From: Bacteroidales bacterium
Lineage (GTDB): Bacteria; Bacteroidota; Bacteroidia; Bacteroidales; UBA932
Assembly (NCBI GenBank): GCA_017615135.1
Contig: JAGAAU010000240.1
Location: 1-10,662 of the forward strand
Reading direction: 5' to 3'
Length of the DNA stretch: 10,662 nt
In this document: piece by piece, positions 6,278 through 10,662 of the stretch
Numbering within the stretch: position 1 is the first letter of the stretch
How the letters are laid out: each line of letters starts with the position of its first letter
The notes under the pieces: model-generated
Database searches by the model: none
Told to the model about the DNA's origin: nothing
The model's input: the letters and a program-made list of their open reading frames with translations, nothing else
Translations under genes and position numbers: made by a program

Positions 6278-7519
6278 CTATTTCTTCTTCGGAGCCTTTG
6301 TTACGAATTTAACCCTGGAATCTACCAGTCCGGGCTGGCCTGCGCCGGCTATTCCTATGCGGAGCACTCCTTCCGGGGCGGTGGGGCATGCTGCGCCCTT
6401 GTCGATGTAGTAGGGTTCGATGTAGGCGTTGCGGCCTTTGGCTTTCTTGCCGTCTACGAAAGGATAGGCATGATAGCAGACGAAACGGTTGCCTGCGGCG
6501 TCCTTCAGGAAGAAGCCGTGGCCGGCACCCCGCAGTTCAGGATGACCTACCGACGAGAAGACGGGGTTCCCGGCATATTTAATCCAGGATTTTGTCTCGA
6601 GCGGATTGGCGTAATCGCCGTTCTCGCGTTTGAGGGTGAGCTGACCGAGCCCATAGTCGGACCAGTAGCCGCTTCCGCAGTAGGCAAGGAAGACTTCTCC
6701 GTTGTCTCCGTACACCCCGGTAGCGCCTTCAACGACGCGGGGGTGGGTCTGGCTCGAGCCGTGGAACTCCCATTCCTGGGTTGGCATCGTGATCAGCCCG
6801 GGTTCCCCTTCAAGTTGCCAGGGGGCGGAGAATTTGGAAATCATTATTGTCTGGTAGAATTTGCCGAGTCCTTCGCCACGGCCAACTTCCTCTATCCACA
6901 TAAGATAGGTTCCCTTGTACTGCCCGGAGGGGACACGCAGAACGCTAGGACCCACTGCCCAGCGGCGGAGCGGCTCCCCGTCAGGCTCCAGAATCGCCTG
7001 GGTCTGGTTGGGGGTTGAGGTTACCGGGCTTACGTACGGTCCGTCCACTTTCCCGCTGGAAGACTTCATTACGACCATCCGGATATTCTTTGAACTGACC
7101 TTCCCGTTCTCCAACACGACTTTCTGCCGGAGAGACAGATACATATACCATCCGGAATTGCCGGGGAATTCCTCTTCGGAGAAATAGTGAATTTCCGGAG
7201 ACCAGGTGCCGTTAAGTACGGCTCCCTCGCCGAAAAGTTCTTCTACGGAGGGGTCGTATTTGGAGTCGTAGATTATATTTTCGGTAGTGGGGTGGACGCT
7301 GGTGGTAAGGCAGCCCAGGTCTTTGTCCACTATCATTGCTATTTTCGTGGAACCGGTCATGGTGAGGTAAAAAGTGCCGTTGTCGAAAATCAGACAGGGG
7401 TCGGCGGCGCTTGTGCGTACCAGTGTGCCGTTCAGATTGATGCCGCAGGCTGTCTGGGATGCTCCCGCCAGGAGGGCGAGTGCGAGGACTCCGCAGCAGA
7501 TGGTTCTGTTCAGTTTCAT
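6278..7519 (-). CDS. Secreted GH43-family glycoside hydrolase-like protein
   Basis: A 413-residue protein with a Sec signal peptide (about 1-22; C25 follows QTA, a poor lipobox) and a five-bladed beta-propeller-like sequence of the GH43 type. Motifs are SAADPCLIFDNGTFYLT (37-53), where D40 is the likely catalytic base; WSPEIHYF (106-113); AVGPSVLR (188-195); IEEVGRGEGLGKFY (209-222); THPRVVEGATGVY (258-270), where E264 is the likely acid; and GAGHGFFL (331-338). In classical GH43 enzymes the third motif is (I/F)D-(P/A)-S-(L/V) and its Asp tunes the acid; here that position is G190. Family members mostly remove arabinose or xylose units from plant polysaccharides, but this change leaves activity and substrate uncertain. 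It is the second gene of a minus-strand pair, 23 bases after the interrupted gene, and should depend on the same promoter near 9617. Confidence 0.85.
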   Translation of the reverse strand: MKLNRTICCGVLALALLAGASQTACGINLNGTLVRTSAADPCLIFDNGTFYLTMTGSTKIAMIVDKDLGCLTTSVHPTTENIIYDSKYDPSVEELFGEGAVLNGTWSPEIHYFSEEEFPGNSGWYMYLSLRQKVVLENGKVSSKNIRMVVMKSSSGKVDGPYVSPVTSTPNQTQAILEPDGEPLRRWAVGPSVLRVPSGQYKGTYLMWIEEVGRGEGLGKFYQTIMISKFSAPWQLEGEPGLITMPTQEWEFHGSSQTHPRVVEGATGVYGDNGEVFLAYCGSGYWSDYGLGQLTLKRENGDYANPLETKSWIKYAGNPVFSSVGHPELRGAGHGFFLKDAAGNRFVCYHAYPFVDGKKAKGRNAYIEPYYIDKGAACPTAPEGVLRIGIAGAGQPGLVDSRVKFVTKAPKKK

Positions 7520-7542
7520 TGTGTTATCTTTTGGTTTTTCAG

Positions 7543-9600
7543 TTATTTCAGGGTAACACCCATGGCGTGCAGTTTGTCCAGGGTCCAGAGGCGGTAAGCG
7601 TTGGGCCAGGAGACGAAAATGTCATTCCAGTATCCGGCCTCTATTACGGGACGGTATTTGGTGTAGCGGGCCTGGAAGAAGCCTTCGTTCTGGGCGCCTA
7701 TAGGCCTCTGCATATCATGGAAGAATTCTCCGAGCCGGGTGGTTATGCCCTGCACTGCATTTGCCCACATGAGTCGTCCTATCCTGTCCCACATAGGGTT
7801 GCCGGTGAGTGCGCTAAGCTCGTACAGGTCTGCAGCCATTATGCCGCCCCAGGCGTCTATGCACTGGTGTTCGGCGCTGACCGCGGTGCCTCCGATAACG
7901 TGCCAGTTATATTTCATAAAGTCTGTTTCCGGACCGTAGACAGGGTCGAAGAAGAACATCCAGCTGGAGAAATAAGCCGCCGCTTTTTCGGCGCGGTCGA
8001 GGTATTTGGCGTTTCCGGTAGTGCGGTACAGCTTGAGTGAACTCTCGAGGAAAGGATATGAAGTTTCCTTGTCTATGCAGTTGCAGTCTATCGCTCCGGC
8101 CGTGCAGACGAACTGGTCTACATCGCGTCCATAATAGAAATCACTCGCCATTTCGGCAGCGTCCAGGTACTTTTTCTGGCCGGTCACCCCGTAAAGTTCA
8201 ACCAGTGCCGGAATCATGAACCCGCCTATGGTGCCGCTCTTCTGCGAGGGCTTCCCGGACATCAGCCAGGTCTTTCCAAAGCCGTATTCGCTGTCCCATT
8301 TGCCCATGAAGAAATCGCAGATCCGGCTTGCGAATGTTACGTATTCCGGCTTGTCAACCCCGTGAGCCTTCAGCAGGGAATACATGCGCACGGCTTCTGC
8401 CGCTCCCCATCCGAGGTTGCACACGTCGGCTGTAATCTTCTTTTCATTCTCGTCGAAGTTCTGGTCGTAGCGCGTATGCAGAAGGCCGTTTTTGCGCTGG
8501 GAAGACACGAAGGCGTCGAATACTCCGATGGCCTTTTCCAGAAGGCCTTCATCTCCGTTTGCATAGGCCTGGACCGCCAGCATGCGGGCATCCAGGAAAT
8601 TCTGCCCCGCCCAGCCGATTTCGAAACTGGGGTTGAAGGTCGCTATGTCTGTCCAATACTCTCATTTCTGCCTTTCGGCCATCTCTTCGCGGCTTATGAG
8701 CACCTTGTGCTGGGCGTGGAACATCCTCTGTTTGCGGTTGGTGGCCAGCAGCCATTTGCCGTTATAGAGGTAGAGCAGCGAACGTACATAGTGCTGGGCA
8801 AGATCCCATGCCTGCTGGTCTGTAAGGCATATTTCCAGTTGCGGGTCGAGCAGTTTCAGTGCGTGCTCCATCAGCGATACCGATGCGTAATTCTCCCATT
8901 TCGGAGGGCAGACGCAGAGATAGCTGGTGGCGGCGAAGTGCTCTCCGGGCGCGAGCGTGAGTTTCTCTTCATAACGGGGCCCGAATACTCCCTTGGCTTC
9001 GTATGTATAGGGGGCTTCTACCACGGGCCGAACAATAACGTGCACGAAGCGGCCGTCTTCCGTCTGTTCGAGGGCGCAGGCGCTGACCATGGATTCGCGG
9101 GTGTCGGTTGCGGCGAACAGGGCCAGCCCGGTCGTGGCATTTTCCGTCAGCGTGCAGGAGGGGACGCCGGTACGCTGGTATGAATAAACCCAGGGCTCGC
9201 CTTCGCAGGAGATTCCGGTGGGAACCTTGACCTTGCCGAGTTTTATTCCGTCCGCGATGGTGGCTCCGCCGTCGAAGTCGTTGCCGTTGTAGCTGACGCA
9301 TGGGATGGTGTAGTGTGTGGCGCCGAAGAGGTCTTCCACCTTAAGCACATCGTTGAAAGTTACCGCCGCATCGCCCTTGTTCACTATTATCCTGGTGATG
9401 GAGTATTCTCCGTTCCCCAGGTATCTTACGTTTTCGTCCGCAAGTTTGAGCGCCGGGTCCGGGGCGGAGTAGGGGACCAGCACGGCCAGGGCGCCGGCTT
9501 TGTCGTTCACTAATCCGTTTGCTCCGAAATAAACCGGATCTGCATGCGCTGAAAGGCCGGCAAGCAGGATAGATGCAGCAATAATAAGTACTCGTTTCAT
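7543..9600 (-). pseudogene. Secreted two-domain carbohydrate-active-like protein interrupted by one in-frame TGA
   Basis: The frame runs from ATG at 9600 to TAA at 7543 and is broken only by TGA at 8662-8664 (codon 313 of 685). The first part (312 residues) has a Sec signal peptide (MKRVLIIAASILLAGLSAHA) and then a beta-rich region (about 20-230), with helices starting near AWDLAQHYVRSLLYLYNGKWLL. The second part (372 residues after the stop) is a run of paired amphipathic helices with Trp/Tyr/Asp-rich loops, such as NLGWGAAEAV, SAEHQCIDAWGGIMAADLYEL and DIFVSWPNAYRLWTL. This resembles alpha/alpha-barrel glycosidases, but I recognise no named family. The codons right after the stop still encode sensible sequence (EYWTDIATFNPSFEIGW), so damage, if real, is recent. 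It could be a nonsense mutation, a sequence error or readthrough. The gene is first in a pair with GH43, and the ATG at 9600 is preferred to one at 9627, which overlaps the -7 box. Confidence 0.75.
8662..8664 (-). other. In-frame TGA interrupting the gene
   Basis: The minus strand reads CAG AAA TGA GAG TAT TGG here. The frame before it (from 9600) and the frame after it (to 7543) are the same, so a single base substitution, not an indel, would explain the break. One-step ancestors include CGA or AGA (Arg), TGG (Trp) and GGA (Gly); the sequence alone does not choose among them. Confidence 0.9.
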
Positions 9601-9607
9601 ACAAAAC

Positions 9608-9633
9608 AGATTTTTACAAAAATACAAAAATCT
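9608..9633. repeat. Perfect inverted repeat enclosing the -7 box (candidate operator)
   Basis: Arms AGATTTTT (9608-9615) and AAAAATCT (9626-9633) are exact reverse complements separated by 10 bases, and the minus-strand -7 box (9617-9624) lies entirely in that spacer. A dimeric regulator bound here would block the promoter. The arms are AT-rich, so chance is possible, and a weak transcript hairpin is an alternative reading. Confidence 0.45.
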
Positions 9634-9645
9634 GGAATTCTCAAA
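9617..9645 (-). promoter_or_regulatory. Promoter of the minus-strand glycan gene pair
   Basis: On the minus strand a TTTG (9642-9645) stands 17 bases before TATTTTTG (9617-9624). These match the Bacteroidota -33 TTTG and -7 TAnnTTTG elements, with spacing slightly short of the usual 19 or so. The -7 box ends 16 bases before the ATG at 9600. It should drive both the interrupted gene and GH43, since only 23 bases separate them. Confidence 0.6.
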
Positions 9646-9660
9646 TCCAAGAAAAATTCC

Positions 9661-9668
9661 TAAATTTG
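9661..9668 (+). promoter_or_regulatory. Bacteroidota -7 box for ppdK
   Basis: TAAATTTG matches TAnnTTTG and lies 50 bases before the ATG at 9719, giving an AT-rich leader of roughly 45 bases. No TTTG is seen at the -33 distance. No Shine-Dalgarno sequence is visible before the ATG, as is common for well-expressed genes in this phylum. Confidence 0.55.
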
Positions 9669-9718
9669 CAAAATGTGTGCATTGATAAATGTAAAATAAT
9701 CAATATTAACTAAGTATT

Positions 9719-10662
9719 ATGTTCCAGAACAAGAAAAGAGTTTATCGCTTCGGTGGAAAGACCGCCGAGGGCGACGGTTCCATGCGGGAACTTCTCGGTG
9801 GCAAGGGTGCGAACCTTGCTGAGATGAGCAGGCTCGGAATGCCCGTTCCTGCCGGATTTACCATTACTACAGAATGCTGTGCCGAGTATTACCAGCTTGG
9901 CGGAGGTTATTCCCAGGAGTTGAAGGAAGAAGTTGCCAAGGCACTTGAAGCAACCGAGAAACTCATGGGCAAGAAATTCGGTGATCCTTCCGACCCCCTG
10001 CTCGTGAGCTGCCGTTCCGGCGCCCGTTCCTCCATGCCCGGCATGATGGATACCATCCTCAATATCGGACTTTGCTCCGCGACCATCCCCGGAATGATCA
10101 AGAAGACGAACAATCCCCGTTTCGTATATGATGCCTACAGGCGTCTCATCATGATGTACTCCGACGTGGTTATGGAGAAGGCCGAGGGTATTGAGCCCGA
10201 AGACGGCAAGGGAATCCGCCAGCAGCTGGACAAGATGATGGCAGACCTCAAGGAAGCGAAGGGTTACAAATCCGACACCGACATCACCGCAGAAGAACTG
10301 CAGGATCTCTGTGTCAAGTTCAAGGCAAAGGTTAAGGAAGTTCTCGGAGTGGAATTCCCCGACACTGCTGAAGCACAGCTCTGGGGCTCCATCGGCGGCG
10401 TGTTCAAATCCTGGAACGGAAAACGCGCAATCGCATATCGCCGTATCGAGAAGATTCCCGATGACTGGGGTACTGCAGTGAACGTCCAGTCCATGGTGTT
10501 CGGAAACATGGGCAATACCTCCGCTACCGGAGTTGCCTTCTCCCGCAACCCTGCCAACGGAGACAACAAGTTCTACGGCGAGTGGCTCATCAATGCCCAG
10601 GGCGAAGACGTGGTTGCCGGTATCCGCACCCCGAACCCCCTGAACGAGGCTACCAAGAACGA
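9719..10662 (+). CDS. ppdK: Pyruvate, phosphate dikinase (N-terminal part, runs off the window)
   Basis: The first 314 codons of a gene that continues past the window; the full enzyme is usually about 870-910 residues. PpdK interconverts pyruvate, ATP and phosphate with phosphoenolpyruvate, AMP and pyrophosphate in the cytosol, serving pyrophosphate-linked glycolysis or gluconeogenesis in anaerobes. The ATP-grasp nucleotide-binding domain is clear: VYRFGGKTAEGDGSMRELLG (8-27) leads into GGKGANLAEMSRLGMPVPAGFTIT (27-50), then SCRSGARSSMPGMMDTILNIGL (97-118), and later TSATGVAFSRNP (267-278) and GEWLINAQGEDVVAGIRTP (287-305). The phosphohistidine and PEP-binding domains are beyond the end. Codon choice is strongly biased to C- or G-ending and Lys AAG codons, consistent with high expression. 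It diverges from the glycan gene pair across a 118-base control region and has its own -7 box at 9661-9668. Confidence 0.96.
   Translation, partial: MFQNKKRVYRFGGKTAEGDGSMRELLGGKGANLAEMSRLGMPVPAGFTITTECCAEYYQLGGGYSQELKEEVAKALEATEKLMGKKFGDPSDPLLVSCRSGARSSMPGMMDTILNIGLCSATIPGMIKKTNNPRFVYDAYRRLIMMYSDVVMEKAEGIEPEDGKGIRQQLDKMMADLKEAKGYKSDTDITAEELQDLCVKFKAKVKEVLGVEFPDTAEAQLWGSIGGVFKSWNGKRAIAYRRIEKIPDDWGTAVNVQSMVFGNMGNTSATGVAFSRNPANGDNKFYGEWLINAQGEDVVAGIRTPNPLNEATKN

Noticed and set aside
6470..7018. Long plus-strand open frame opposite GH43
   Set aside because: It is a shadow of the GH43 gene: no recognisable protein features, no promoter, and GH43 motifs are clear on the other strand.
8583..8661. 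Independent second gene starting at ATG 8583
   Set aside because: The 26 codons between the TGA and this ATG are in frame and protein-like, there is no ribosome-binding site or promoter, and the product would lack a signal peptide while its family context is secreted.
8610..8664. Selenocysteine recoding of the TGA, with a stem (CCCAG/CTGGG at 8627-8631 and 8610-8614) downstream on the minus strand
   Set aside because: The stem is only 5 base pairs with a 12-base loop and starts about 30 bases after the TGA, which fits bacterial SECIS elements poorly. The protein type gives no reason for selenocysteine, and no selenoprotein machinery is in view.
8662..8664. Alternative genetic code in which TGA is a sense codon
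   Set aside because: TGA ends folC (1722-1724) and the upstream partial gene (475-477) at sensible protein ends, and only one in-frame TGA appears in otherwise long genes.
8362..9183. 273-codon plus-strand open frame opposite the interrupted gene
   Set aside because: It is a shadow of the interrupted minus-strand gene: low-complexity shadow composition, no signal or domain motif, and it spans both halves of the minus-strand gene, whose signal peptide and codon use are convincing.

Overview
The window looks like chromosomal DNA from an uncultured member of the Bacteroidales or a close relative. Three things suggest this: TAnnTTTG-type -7 boxes in the two divergent intergenic regions, weak or absent Shine-Dalgarno sequences, and gene content typical of the group (PIN-PhoH ATPase, CBM9-like lipoprotein, GH43 enzyme, pyruvate phosphate dikinase). 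I cannot name a genus. No tRNA, rRNA, IS element, CRISPR array or phage gene is visible. Coding density is very high; the only non-coding gaps longer than 30 bases are 5518-5593 and 9601-9718, both of which hold divergent promoters.

Layout. Positions 1-4227 (+) form a compact run of four genes: the end of a probable outer-membrane beta-barrel protein, folC (overlapping it by 4 bases), a 373-residue protein that aligns with the second synthetase half of long-type PurL but has lost its signature motifs, and a PIN-PhoH ATPase. It meets, tail to tail with 12 bases between, a minus-strand acyltransferase (4240-5517) that carries a zinc ribbon and an extra C-terminal domain. That gene diverges from a CBM9-like lipoprotein gene (5594-6274, +).

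The lipoprotein gene converges, with 3 bases between, on a minus-strand pair for carbohydrate breakdown: an upstream gene (7543-9600) for a secreted protein with a probable alpha/alpha-barrel region, interrupted by one in-frame TGA, and 23 bases later a secreted GH43 protein (6278-7519). The pair has a promoter at about 9617-9645 whose -7 box sits in the spacer of a perfect 8-base inverted repeat. Diverging from it is ppdK (9719 to beyond the window end).

How the parts may work together. FolC makes polyglutamylated folates, which supply one-carbon units to purine synthesis, so a decayed PurL relative next to it is suggestive, though its function is unknown. The CBM9-like lipoprotein, the interrupted protein and the GH43 protein look like a small glycan-handling group; no SusC/SusD pair or regulator is in view. 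PpdK is central glycolysis/gluconeogenesis and shares its control region with the glycan pair. The points most worth following are the degenerate PurL-like protein, the single in-frame TGA in an otherwise undamaged gene, the inverted repeat around the -7 box, and the missing motif Asp in the GH43 protein.
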